Source: Leptolyngbya sp. BL0902 (lineage in GTDB: Bacteria; Cyanobacteriota; Cyanobacteriia; Phormidesmidales; Phormidesmidaceae). Taken from it: a stretch of DNA of 64,000 nucleotides. Every line of letters starts with the position of its first letter. Positions within the stretch are counted from its first letter, which is position 1. Location of the stretch: positions 2,695,906 through 2,759,905 of the forward strand of contig NZ_CP046155.1 of NCBI RefSeq assembly GCF_016403105.1, read 5' to 3'. The notes below the pieces were generated by a model. It worked only from the letters and a program-made list of their open reading frames with translations. It was not told the DNA's origin and ran no database searches. Below, one piece after another: positions 24,863 to 34,946 of this stretch. The position numbers and the translations under genes are program-made.

Positions 24863-26596
24863 TTACAGATTACGCATCTGATCAAGGGTTTGACGATAGC
24901 CAGCGGCGTTGCCTTGCTGGAGGTAAAGGTTGGCGGCTTGTTCAAAGTCTCGTCGCGCCCCTAGGCTATCCCCCAGACGGGATCGCACCATGCCCCGGTT
25001 GAAAAACAGCTCTGGATTGTTTTGGCTGGGGCCTTGCAGAATGGCCTGGGTGAGATCCTCGTAGGCATTCTGAACTTGCCCCACCACCAGGTAGGCATTG
25101 CCCCGCGCCCCATGAACCTGGGGGTTATTGGGCTGTATGGCGAGGGCTTGACTGTAGTCATCAATGGCTCCTAACGGATCTCCTAGGGCCATCCGCGCTT
25201 CGCCCCGAGATAGGAAGGCTTCCACATAGCTTGGATTGATGAAGATAGCCTCGCTGTAGCTCTCCAGGGCGGCGGTGAAGTCCCCTCGCTGGCGCAGCAC
25301 ATCCCCCCGCAGTTTGTGGGCGACGGCAAAATCAGGATTGAGTTGCAGCACCCGCGCAAAGTCTTGTTCTGCGCCGCTCAAGTCTCCCTGGCTGGCCCGA
25401 ATGGTGCCCCGGCTGAGGAAGGCTTCGGCCAGTTGAGGGTTGAGCTCTAGCGCCCGGTCAAGATCCTGGCGGGCACGGGTGGGGCGTCCTTGCCGGAAGT
25501 AGATGTGGCTGCGGTTGAGGAAGGCGTTGGCCAGTTGATTGTTGCGCCGAATAGCGTCATTCAAATCGCTGAGGGCGGCATCGTACAGCCCTAGACGATA
25601 GTAGGCCACCCCGCGCCCCATGTAGGCTCTGGGGAGGTCGCCCTCTAGCTCAATGGCGCGACTGAAGTCAGTAATCGCCTCCGCATAGTTCCCCAAAGAC
25701 TCATGGGCAAAGCCCCGCAGCAGGAAGGCCGAGGCCTGGTTAGGATCAATGGCAATGGCGGTGGAGAAGTCCTCAAGGGCCAGGTCATAGCGCCCTCGCT
25801 CGGCGTCAATCAGCCCTCGATAGAGGTAGGCATTGACTAGGGTGTCATCGAGGGTCAACGCCGTTTCAAAATCGGCTAGGGCCTGACTGTTGTTGCCCTG
25901 ACGATAGAACACCGTGCCCCGTGCCAGGTAGGCCGTGGCGTTGCTAGGGGAAACAGCAATGGCGCGATTGAAATCAGCCAGGGCCAGATCGTCCTGCCCC
26001 TGTTGCGCCAACGTCAGCCCGCGATAGAGGTAGGCGAGGGCATTATTGGGATCCAGCTCAATGGCCCGGTTGAAGAACTCCAGGGCCTCAGAGTAGTTCT
26101 GGCGATTGTAGCGTTCGATGCCCTGGTTCAGTGCCTCGGCTGCCATGGTGCGGGGGTCTACCGCATCCTCTGCCGTACCCTCTGCCGTGTCTCCAGGGGC
26201 TGGGACATCTAGGGGGATCTCCTCAATGGGCGGAGCTTCCCACAGACCTCCATCCAAGAGCCAGCTATCGCCCCCATTGTCGTCATCGCGGCCTGCTGAG
26301 GCAGGTTCGGCGGCTGGCGGTTTTTTGTCGTCGTCGCTCTCTAGGGAAGCCGGATCGATCAGCGGGGTCTCAGGGCCGTCAGTCGGGCCATCAGCCGTCG
26401 GGCCGTCCGTCTCTACAAGCCCTGGATCTGGCACGGGACTGGCGGGGACGGTATCTTCAGGGGCTATTGTTTCGGGGGCTGTGGTCTCAGCGGGTGCGGC
26501 TTCGGGCGGGGCTGTCTCCTGAGCCTGGGTGCCCGAAGATAGGCTCACCAAGGTTCCCAAAACCCCACCGATCAGCAGGTGATAACGTCGCTTCAT
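24863..26596 (-). CDS. Exported TPR-repeat protein
   Basis: A 577-residue protein with signal peptide (MKRRYHLLIGGVLGTLVSLS, probable cleavage TQAQ-E), an Ala/Pro/Glu/Asp-rich low-complexity linker to about residue 135, then about a dozen tetratricopeptide repeats of 34 residues filling the rest (for example ALEFFNRAIELDPNNALAYL and ALADFNRAIAVSPSNATAYL). TPR solenoids bind protein partners; the partner is unknown. ATG 26596 is chosen for the signal peptide, as the frame opens 14 codons earlier. It is the next gene after the NACHT ATPase on the same strand, 61 bases downstream, so co-transcription is plausible. Confidence 0.85.
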   Translation of the reverse strand: MKRRYHLLIGGVLGTLVSLSSGTQAQETAPPEAAPAETTAPETIAPEDTVPASPVPDPGLVETDGPTADGPTDGPETPLIDPASLESDDDKKPPAAEPASAGRDDDNGGDSWLLDGGLWEAPPIEEIPLDVPAPGDTAEGTAEDAVDPRTMAAEALNQGIERYNRQNYSEALEFFNRAIELDPNNALAYLYRGLTLAQQGQDDLALADFNRAIAVSPSNATAYLARGTVFYRQGNNSQALADFETALTLDDTLVNAYLYRGLIDAERGRYDLALEDFSTAIAIDPNQASAFLLRGFAHESLGNYAEAITDFSRAIELEGDLPRAYMGRGVAYYRLGLYDAALSDLNDAIRRNNQLANAFLNRSHIYFRQGRPTRARQDLDRALELNPQLAEAFLSRGTIRASQGDLSGAEQDFARVLQLNPDFAVAHKLRGDVLRQRGDFTAALESYSEAIFINPSYVEAFLSRGEARMALGDPLGAIDDYSQALAIQPNNPQVHGARGNAYLVVGQVQNAYEDLTQAILQGPSQNNPELFFNRGMVRSRLGDSLGARRDFEQAANLYLQQGNAAGYRQTLDQMRNL

Positions 26597-26657
26597 AGTG
26601 TTTCCCTCCATCGCCGGGGTCTGGCCAACAATACTCAACCCTGGCGCTAATGATAGG

Positions 26658-28637
26658 TCAGCTTTTTCGGGATGGGCGATTAAGATTATTGGACTGAGGG
26701 CTAGCTTCTAGGACGGCCTTCAGCGCTAGTCGTTCCCGCACCTGGGGATGGAGGAAGCGATAGTGCCCTGCCAGGTGCTGCACCAGATGGGCAGCTTGAG
26801 CCGTTTCTAGGGCCTGGGCGAGATTCCACGGCATCACCCCAGATCGATGGAGAACAAGGCGCAGGGCCACATGTTGAACGCAGATCAGCACATTCTGAAA
26901 AATAGTGGCCCAGAGCACCAGGGCGAGAATCAGCGTTGCCAAGGCCATTGCTGGGAACCTGTGGGGAACAAGGCTGGGGGCAATCCAGGGCAACACTTCC
27001 TCCACCCCGGCCTTCAGCACAATCCATAACCACAGAAATAGGGCTGTCAATCCAAGGCTGTGTTCCAGCCGCACCCAAATGCCATGGTTCGGACGCTGGC
27101 GCAGGGCAACCTCATCCCCCAAGATTTGACTGAGGCCATAGATCAGCCCCCCCAACAGGCCGCTGGGCAGCAGAACCATCAGCCTCACGGCCAACCCCAC
27201 CACGAGACCCATCAGCAGACCTACCCCAAATCCGATCCAGCTTTGGGAAGACAGCAGTACCCCAATCCCGGTGGCGGTGCTGATCAGCACAATAAAATTG
27301 ATTTGCCGTACCGCAATAAACCGCAGAAAGGTTGGCAAATCTGGGTAGAGGTCGGCGTTGGTGTTGATGGCATCACGGCTCCGCACTAGCACAAACATCA
27401 GGGTGATGACGGCAAACGCCAGCAGCCCTGAGAACGGCCCAATCAACACACCAAAGAGGGATCCCCCAGCTAGCCCAAACAGCAGCCCGCCCCAGAGACG
27501 GTACTGCCACCGCTGGGATGATCCCTGGAGCAGATGGGGCTGCATGGCTTCTAACCACAGTTCATCGTAGGGGTGCTGCTGGGCCAGCCAGGGCAGCCAT
27601 TGATGGGGCGGCTTCGCGGCGGCAAGACTAGGGAGCAAAGACCATCTCCCGGCGGGTTTGCGCCCTAAAGGTGGGGGCAAAGGGGCCTGGATGGCCGACA
27701 TTTGGCGCAGTTGTTGGTCAATGAAGCAGTCGATGAGAGATTCTTCGGAGGTGGGCCAAGTGGGGGCAGTGGCGGGCATCTGCTCCTGAAGCAGCAGGGC
27801 CAACCCCAAGCAAAGGGGATTACGTACCAGGGCCAACCGCTCTGGCTGACAGCTAACGGCCCGCCACCAGTCTTCCTGGCCTAGGGATCCGAGGATAGCA
27901 GCCAGTTGATCCTCCGGGAGTGGGTGCAGGGTCAGAACCGTCCGAAAGCCTAGGTCATCGCCCTGGCCCGCCAGAACCAGAGGATAGCCCAGGGCCAGCC
28001 ACGGCTGAAGCCAAGCGGCCCAAGCGGCCTGCACCGAGGGCGTAATTTCGTCCCAGCCGTCCAGCAGGGGCAGCACCTCACCGTTGACCAGCCAGCGCTC
28101 GGCCAGATTAGGATCAACGCCATACTTGTGCCACAGTGCCCCCACCAACCACGCTAGACCGCTGTCCTCAGCTTCAACCTTGGCCGACAAGTGCAGCAAC
28201 ACCGGAACCGGAGCTTGGTCATTCACCTCCGCCTGCTGCCCCAGATGATCCGCCAACTCAACTAAGATCGTGGTCTTACCTAGGCCCGCTGCCCCAGCAA
28301 TTCTCAGTTGGCCCGCCGTTGTGGGATGGCTAAACCGATCCCTCAGCGCTACCCTGTCTATGGGTTCCCCCGTCGTCAGGCTGGGCGGATCTTCCGGCAT
28401 GGCCCAACAGCCCCGCCCAAGGGGGACATCGGGCAGCATCATCGGCAGCCCTTGGGCCTGGGCAACGGCGACGGGCAAGGATTGTTGCTGGCGATCTTGG
28501 ACTTCTGCCGCCACCGCTGCCATCAATCGCCTGCGGCTAGATGGGGGGAGATCCTCCGTGGGTAGTCGCACCATCCCGACCCGCGACGCCCAAGATTTCA
28601 GCGGTTCGCCCTGCCGACCGGACTCACGACGCCCCAT
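26658..28637 (-). CDS. Membrane-anchored NACHT-type STAND NTPase
   Basis: A 659-residue NTPase of the NACHT/STAND class. Residues 112-122 carry the Walker A motif (GAAGLGKTT), 188-197 the Walker B with the NACHT-typical acidic series (LPLLDGWDE). A helical winged-helix-like region follows to about 375, then about six hydrophobic spans (382-600) rich in Gly, and a short C-terminal helix RFLHPQVRERLAL that recalls the NACHT RFIHxxxQEYLA element. ATG 28637 is fixed by an AAGGAGG ribosome site; the frame continues upstream without homology. NACHT proteins act as signalling switches and some bacterial ones sense phages, but this membrane form has no known role. Confidence 0.85.
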   Translation of the reverse strand: MGRRESGRQGEPLKSWASRVGMVRLPTEDLPPSSRRRLMAAVAAEVQDRQQQSLPVAVAQAQGLPMMLPDVPLGRGCWAMPEDPPSLTTGEPIDRVALRDRFSHPTTAGQLRIAGAAGLGKTTILVELADHLGQQAEVNDQAPVPVLLHLSAKVEAEDSGLAWLVGALWHKYGVDPNLAERWLVNGEVLPLLDGWDEITPSVQAAWAAWLQPWLALGYPLVLAGQGDDLGFRTVLTLHPLPEDQLAAILGSLGQEDWWRAVSCQPERLALVRNPLCLGLALLLQEQMPATAPTWPTSEESLIDCFIDQQLRQMSAIQAPLPPPLGRKPAGRWSLLPSLAAAKPPHQWLPWLAQQHPYDELWLEAMQPHLLQGSSQRWQYRLWGGLLFGLAGGSLFGVLIGPFSGLLAFAVITLMFVLVRSRDAINTNADLYPDLPTFLRFIAVRQINFIVLISTATGIGVLLSSQSWIGFGVGLLMGLVVGLAVRLMVLLPSGLLGGLIYGLSQILGDEVALRQRPNHGIWVRLEHSLGLTALFLWLWIVLKAGVEEVLPWIAPSLVPHRFPAMALATLILALVLWATIFQNVLICVQHVALRLVLHRSGVMPWNLAQALETAQAAHLVQHLAGHYRFLHPQVRERLALKAVLEASPQSNNLNRPSRKS

Positions 28638-28710
28638 AGGCCCTCCTTTCCCTCCTAGGGTTAACCGCATTTTAGGGCAGACCCCGGTGAAGGCTGATAT
28701 TTTAAGGAAC

Positions 28711-28801
28711 AACGGGTAGCGGCGTTAGCGACACTCAGCGAGTCAACGGGTAGCGGCGTTAGTGATACTCAGCGAGTCAACAGGTAACGAGTCAACGGGT
28801 G
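28711..28801. repeat. 34-bp tandem repeat in divergent promoter region
   Basis: Two 34-base copies, 28711-28744 and 28745-28778, differ at only two positions; each begins AACGGGTAGCGGCGTTAG and ends ACTCAGCGAGTC. A shortened copy AACAGGTAACGAGTC (28779-28793) and the start of another (AACGGGTG) follow. They fill the space between the NACHT gene and the RimB-like gene, so they could bind a regulator of either. Confidence 0.85.
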
Positions 28802-28829
28802 TGGATGATGAGAACGGTTGGGGTAGCGG

Positions 28830-29303
28830 ATGAAAGAGGGCAGAACAGCGCGGGGGGTGATTGGCTGGCGCGAGTGGGTGGCGCTGCCCGCCTTGGGGGT
28901 GCCTGCCATCAAGGCCAAGGTGGACACGGGAGCCCGGTCTTCGGCCCTGCACGCCTTTGATTTAACCCACTTCGACCGCGACGGTACCGCCATGGTGCGG
29001 TTTCAGGCCCACCCGATTCAGCGCGATGATCGCTATATCATCACTGCCGAGGCCACCCTGCTGGAGGAGCGCTGGGTGCGCAATTCGGGAGGGCAGGAGG
29101 AACTGCGCCCGGTGATTGAAACCACGGTGCAGGTCGGCGAACAGATCTGGCCCATCGAACTCACCCTCACCAATCGCGATGTGATGGGCTTTCGGTTCTT
29201 GCTGGGGCGACAGGCGGTGCGGCAACGCTACCTCGTCGATCCAGGTCACTCTTTCCTGCAACCGTTGCCCTCCTGCCCAGATTTCTTCCACTCGAGACCT
29301 TAG
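28830..29303 (+). CDS. RimB-type retropepsin-like zinc protease (RimK-associated)
   Basis: A 157-residue protein of the COG4067 family, called ATP-dependent zinc protease but with a retropepsin-like fold. The signature [15 protein letters not shown] carries the catalytic-type Asp-Thr-Gly, and [20 protein letters not shown] closes the domain. In characterised rim operons, RimB removes glutamates that RimK adds to ribosomal protein S6. The rimK-like gene begins seven bases downstream, so the pair is an operon. No further rim genes are present. Confidence 0.87.
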   Translation: MKEGRTARGVIGWREWVALPALGVPAIKAKVDTGARSSALHAFDLTHFDRDGTAMVRFQAHPIQRDDRYIITAEATLLEERWVRNSGGQEELRPVIETTVQVGEQIWPIELTLTNRDVMGFRFLLGRQAVRQRYLVDPGHSFLQPLPSCPDFFHSRP

Positions 29304-29310
29304 ACCCGCC

Positions 29311-30228
29311 ATGAAGATTGTGATTCTCTCTAGGGATGCCACCCTCTACTCCACTCGGCGACTGAAGGAAGCCGGAGAAGCGCGGGGCCACGAAGTACAG
29401 GTCATCGACCACCTGCGCTGCTACATGAACATCACCTCCCACAAGCCCACGGTGCTTTATCAAGGCAAAACCCTAGAGAATGTCGATGCCGTCATTCCGC
29501 GCATTGGGGCCTCCAGCACCTTCTACGGCACAGCGGTGGTGCGCCAGTTTGAAATTATGGGCGTGTTTACCGCCAACACATCCATGGCCATTTCCCGGTC
29601 GCGGGATAAGTTGCGATCTTTGCAAATCATGGCCCGCCGAGGCATTGGCCTACCCGTCACCGGATTTGCCCACTCCACCAAAGACATTGATGGATTGGTG
29701 GACATTGTGGGCGGTGCGCCCCTGGTGATCAAACTCCTAGAGGGTACCCAGGGCATTGGCGTGGTGCTAGCAGAAACCCAGCAAGCCGCCAAATCGGTGA
29801 TTGAAGCCTTCCGGGGGCTAGACGCCAACATTCTGGTGCAGGAATTTATTAAAGAAGCCGGGGGCATGGACATCCGCTGCTTTGTCATTGGCGATAAGGT
29901 GGTCGCCGCCATGAAGCGCCAGGGCGCACCGGGAGAATTTCGATCCAACCTTCACCGGGGCGGATCCGCCAGCCGCGTGCGCCTCACCCCCGAAGAACGC
30001 AGTACCGCCATTCGGGCCGCACGGGCCATGGGGTTGCGGGTGGCTGGGGTAGATATGCTGCGCTCTAACCACGGCCCTGTGGTCATGGAAGTCAATTCAT
30101 CCCCCGGTCTAGAAGGCATTGAAACCGCCACAGATATTGACGTTGGCGGCAAAATTATTGATTTTGTGGTGAAACAAACTGCCCGCAAGAATGCCAAAAA
30201 ATCTGCCAATGACCACACCAACTACTAA
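29311..30228 (+). CDS. rimK: RimK-family ATP-grasp glutamate ligase
   Basis: ATP-grasp ligase that adds glutamate residues to the C-terminus of ribosomal protein S6 or, in related enzymes, to other acceptors. 305 residues, the RimK length. The N-terminal domain opens [23 protein letters not shown]-grasp features are [39 protein letters not shown] (phosphate-binding loop) and the Mg-binding [17 protein letters not shown] near the end. An N-terminal pre-domain [18 protein letters not shown] is also canonical. Translated right after the RimB-like gene. Confidence 0.93.
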   Translation: MKIVILSRDATLYSTRRLKEAGEARGHEVQVIDHLRCYMNITSHKPTVLYQGKTLENVDAVIPRIGASSTFYGTAVVRQFEIMGVFTANTSMAISRSRDKLRSLQIMARRGIGLPVTGFAHSTKDIDGLVDIVGGAPLVIKLLEGTQGIGVVLAETQQAAKSVIEAFRGLDANILVQEFIKEAGGMDIRCFVIGDKVVAAMKRQGAPGEFRSNLHRGGSASRVRLTPEERSTAIRAARAMGLRVAGVDMLRSNHGPVVMEVNSSPGLEGIETATDIDVGGKIIDFVVKQTARKNAKKSANDHTNY

Positions 30229-30555
30229 GGCTGGCTATTCTGTGGCCTAGACATCGGTTGGATTACAGACCTCCATCCGGGGGCCGACCGCAAACCCGAC
30301 GCTAGGGTGTTGGCCCATCAGACGGCGGGTGGCCTCGGCTCAGATTGACTCCGTGATTTCACTGAGAATTACTATTGCTTTTAATAACGACTCATACCTA
30401 GGGGGATATCAGGAAATGGGGGACGCTTGGGCCAACCGTTGCCCTGCCGTCTTCAAAATTTGTCTCTGGGGAAGGGCGTTGCAGCGGCCTAGGAATAGCA
30501 AAGGCGCAGTCTGAGCTGCGCCTTTGAAAACCCGCCTAGAACGGCTAGGCGGCCA
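30229..30555. other. Intergenic region between convergent genes (327 bp)
   Basis: No gene is supported between rimK and the minus-strand DUF2949 gene. The right-hand end is occupied by two strong hairpins (described separately). The rest is moderately AT-rich and featureless to my reading. Confidence 0.4.
30500..30552. terminator. Two adjacent hairpins between convergent genes
   Basis: Hairpin 1: AAAGGCGCAG / CTGCGCCTTT, 10-bp stem, six-base loop (30500-30525). Hairpin 2: CCGCCTAG / CTAGGCGG, 8-bp stem, five-base loop (30532-30552), four bases from the DUF2949 stop. On the minus strand hairpin 2 is followed by GGGTTTTC, consistent with termination of the DUF2949 transcript; the AAA/TTT ends of hairpin 1 would allow termination from either side. 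Confidence 0.7.
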
Positions 30556-30747
30556 TTAAGCGGCTTCCATCCAGTCATAGATTTGCTCAAGTTGCTCTAG
30601 GGTCACTAAACCGTACTGCCACAGGATCATCGGTAATGGCCCAGGATCCTGCTCGCTGTGCTTGAGGGCGACCTGCAACGAAGCCGCTGAAATAGCCAGC
30701 TCCTCTTGCAGGAATTGCAGCAAGTTTGGGGTTGCGTTAACCGTCAT
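30556..30747 (-). CDS. DUF2949-family small protein
   Basis: A 63-residue protein of a family found in cyanobacteria. Core motif: QFLQEELAISAASLQVALKH and GPLPMILWQYGLVTLEQLEQ. Function unknown; it resembles small regulatory or adapter proteins. The start is decided by a near-perfect ribosome site AAGGAGGTGA at 30753-30762, five bases before ATG 30747, implying strong translation. The frame could also be read from a GTG three codons upstream, but that overlaps the ribosome site. Confidence 0.88.
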   Translation of the reverse strand: MTVNATPNLLQFLQEELAISAASLQVALKHSEQDPGPLPMILWQYGLVTLEQLEQIYDWMEAA

Positions 30748-30752
30748 ATATA

Positions 30753-30762
30753 TCACCTCCTT
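30753..30762 (-). promoter_or_regulatory. Strong ribosome binding site for DUF2949 gene
   Basis: AAGGAGGTGA is complementary to almost the whole anti-Shine-Dalgarno end of 16S rRNA and sits five bases from ATG 30747. It is one of the strongest ribosome sites in the window and fixes this start. Confidence 0.85.
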
Positions 30763-31151
30763 AACTCAATCTCGATAGGGTGGAATGATGTTGCCCACGA
30801 TTTTACACAAGGATGCCCACTTGGCAACATCAATTTTTGACCAGGGTAACGAAGGTTTGCGACCTTGCCCACATTTGGGCCAAGATTACGCCCTTAGACA
30901 GAGAAATGAGTCGTTAGTCCGTCTTCAAAGCCTCGGCATCCCAAGCTTCGCTTCACTGTAGATCACCTCGATCCCCGTTGTCCTGGTTAGTTTAACGGTT
31001 TAAACCGAATTTATTTGGGGGATTTCCCCCCTCTTTTTACCCTTTCTCCCAGGAGCCTCAGCATCCAAGGAAAGCATCATCGCTGATGGGTCGCCAAAAA
31101 ACGGCATCAACAGAGACCTAGGGTGCCGTCCTCGGAAGGGCAAGGGGAGAA
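30757..31151. other. Intergenic region upstream of DUF2949 (395 bp)
   Basis: No gene is supported. It holds the DUF2949 ribosome site at its left edge and presumably its promoter. A pyrimidine tract CCCCCCTCTTTTTACCCTTT lies near 31026. No tRNA, riboswitch or repeat was recognised. Confidence 0.4.
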
Positions 31152-33169
<2,018 letters not shown>

Positions 33170-33180
33170 GGATAGCCCGA

Positions 33181-33642
33181 TTACATCGCCTGTTCTATCC
33201 TACGGTGGTCTAGAAACGAGCGCAAAATTTCTTGGTGAGGCAACCCCAACGGACGCACATCCCCCGACCGTTCGGAATAGCGCTGCCCCTGGAGAATGTC
33301 GCCCACCGTCCACAGGGCCAAATCCCAGCCCTCCATCAGGGTGAGGGATTCCACCGCCACGGTCAACGGCCCATGGAAAACGTGGCGAATCACCTGCTCC
33401 GTTTCCATGCTCTGAAATAGCTGCAACTGCGGCGGCACGTAGCCAATTTCCTCTAAAAGCTCCCGCTCCATGGCGGTGGGTGGGTCTTCCCCCGGTTCTA
33501 TGTGGCCCCCAAAAAAGCCCCAGTGGCCGGGGTAGAGAATGCCGGGGATGTCGTCCCGCAGTTGCAGCAAAAAGCGATCTCCTTGGTACAAGATGGCCAC
33601 CGCCACCTCATGTTTTTGGGCTTGGTCTGCCGCCATTGCCAT
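33181..33642 (-). CDS. NUDIX hydrolase
   Basis: Hydrolyses a nucleoside diphosphate linked to another moiety, possibly a house-cleaning enzyme. The NUDIX box is complete: GGHIEPGEDPPTAMERELLEE followed by IGY, matching GX5EX7REUXEEXGU. 153 residues from ATG 33642, with AGGGG upstream; a GTG three codons earlier also fits. Probable first gene of the minus-strand run NUDIX, DUF45 peptidase, tocopherol cyclase, with gaps of 11 and -1 bases. Substrate cannot be told. Confidence 0.88.
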   Translation of the reverse strand: MAMAADQAQKHEVAVAILYQGDRFLLQLRDDIPGILYPGHWGFFGGHIEPGEDPPTAMERELLEEIGYVPPQLQLFQSMETEQVIRHVFHGPLTVAVESLTLMEGWDLALWTVGDILQGQRYSERSGDVRPLGLPHQEILRSFLDHRRIEQAM

Positions 33643-33915
33643 GGGTTCCACCCCTAGATGATCTCCACCATCCTAATCCACGCCCCTATCGCCCTGACCC
33701 ACGCTCTTCCCAGCGGGATGCTGCGCCGACCGGGCAAGGACGGGGGAAAACGTTGGAGATCCCTTGAAATTCGGTAGATGGGCTCATTGGTAGGCTCCTA
33801 AATCTGCGTTGGATAGTAGAAGCTACAACGATGGAATTTAAGGTTTCGGATGGGGGGAGCCAGCCCATAAACTGTCTCGTTCCGTCCGAAAATGACTCAA
33901 CCAGGTGATTCAGTC

Positions 33916-33947
33916 TCCGAAAATTACCAAATCCGAAAATTACCAAA
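33916..33947. repeat. Perfect 16-bp tandem duplication at the plsC stop
   Basis: TCCGAAAATTACCAAA occurs twice head to tail. The second copy contains the TAA stop codon of the minus-strand plsC gene. A 13-base piece just 5' of it (AGTCTCCGAAAAT) recurs at about 40098. It may be a fresh slippage duplication. Confidence 0.85.
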
Positions 33948-34863
33948 ATAAATGGTTCAGCCAATGACTCAGGAACTTGGGGCCGGGGGGCGCTTGGTAG
34001 TCTGTGGGCAGCAGGGCGGCAAAGGCTTGTTCTAGCTGGGCTAGGGCGTCGTCGATGGCTTGCCGTTTGGGGCGAGGCTGGTGGGGCACCTGCACCGGGG
34101 GGCCAAAGCGCAGGGTCAGCCGTTTGCGAAAGTAGAGATCCTGGGTGCCGATGATGGCGATGGGCGTAATCGGCACCCCCGACCGCATGGCATAGAGCAC
34201 GGTGCCGCGCTTGAGGGGATGCATCTGGCCTTCCCGTTCTCCGAGGCGACCTTCGGGGAAAATCATCAGGCCATCGCCTCGGCTCAGCAGGGTTTGCACG
34301 GCCTGGTCGATCTGGCGCATTTGCTGAATGGAACTGCCGTTAGGCACATCGCGCTGGATGGTGTCGGCCAGGTCGGCTAGGTCGGGACGGTCGGCCTGGG
34401 CAGCAGCCATCACGGCGATTTCCTCCTTCCACCAGCGCTCTAGGGGAATCACGCCCCCCGCCCAACCCACCAGCCAGCGTTTCCAGCGTTTGTTGTAGAG
34501 GGTGCGGGCATCGCCCAGGATGTAGTAGTAGGGATGGGGCGGCACAAAGGCCAAAATCAAAAACGGATCTAGGTGGCTGAGGTGGTTGGCCGTCAGCACG
34601 TTGGGAGCGGTGGGGATGTATTGGGGGTTTTCAATCTGCACCCGAAAGCAGGTTTTGATAAACCGCCGCATCAGCCAACGGCGGAAGCGACCACTCACTC
34701 GGCTGTCTACCCGCCCGGTGGCCATGGCGCTGAGGGCGTCTAAATCTTGGGTGATGTGCTGCCGCACGATGGGGTTTTGGGCAATGGCTACACCCTCGCG
34801 CACGCGCTGGATGACGGCTGGGGTGAGCTCGATGGGGGTGGGAAGATCAGGGGGCGTCGGCAT
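33940..34863 (-). CDS. 1-acyl-glycerol-3-phosphate acyltransferase (PlsC-like)
   Basis: Transfers an acyl chain to lysophosphatidic acid in membrane lipid synthesis. The catalytic HX4D motif is ANHLSHLDPF, the substrate-binding motif FPEGRLGEREGQ and the VPITPIAIIG motif III follow. 307 residues from ATG 34863 (MPTPPDLPTPIEL); the open frame extends 18 codons upstream without homology. A hydrophobic stretch marks peripheral membrane attachment. It follows the M50-like gene on the same strand by 83 bases. Cyanobacteria have several plsC paralogues, so the exact role is not fixed. Confidence 0.87.
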   Translation of the reverse strand: MPTPPDLPTPIELTPAVIQRVREGVAIAQNPIVRQHITQDLDALSAMATGRVDSRVSGRFRRWLMRRFIKTCFRVQIENPQYIPTAPNVLTANHLSHLDPFLILAFVPPHPYYYILGDARTLYNKRWKRWLVGWAGGVIPLERWWKEEIAVMAAAQADRPDLADLADTIQRDVPNGSSIQQMRQIDQAVQTLLSRGDGLMIFPEGRLGEREGQMHPLKRGTVLYAMRSGVPITPIAIIGTQDLYFRKRLTLRFGPPVQVPHQPRPKRQAIDDALAQLEQAFAALLPTDYQAPPGPKFLSHWLNHLFW

Positions 34864-34946
34864 GGGGGAATCGGAAGTGGGGAGGGAGTGGCGCAGGGCT
34901 GTGTGAATGCACCACAAGCCTAAAGCCTACGCAAAACAATGGGCCG

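Noticed and set aside
24700..24945. 81-codon minus-strand frame before the TPR gene's end
   Set aside because: Overlaps the 3' end of the TPR gene in another frame and a repeat region; no conserved sequence.
28711..28801. CRISPR array
   Set aside because: The 34-bp units are directly adjacent with no unique spacers, and no cas genes are near; it is a plain tandem repeat.
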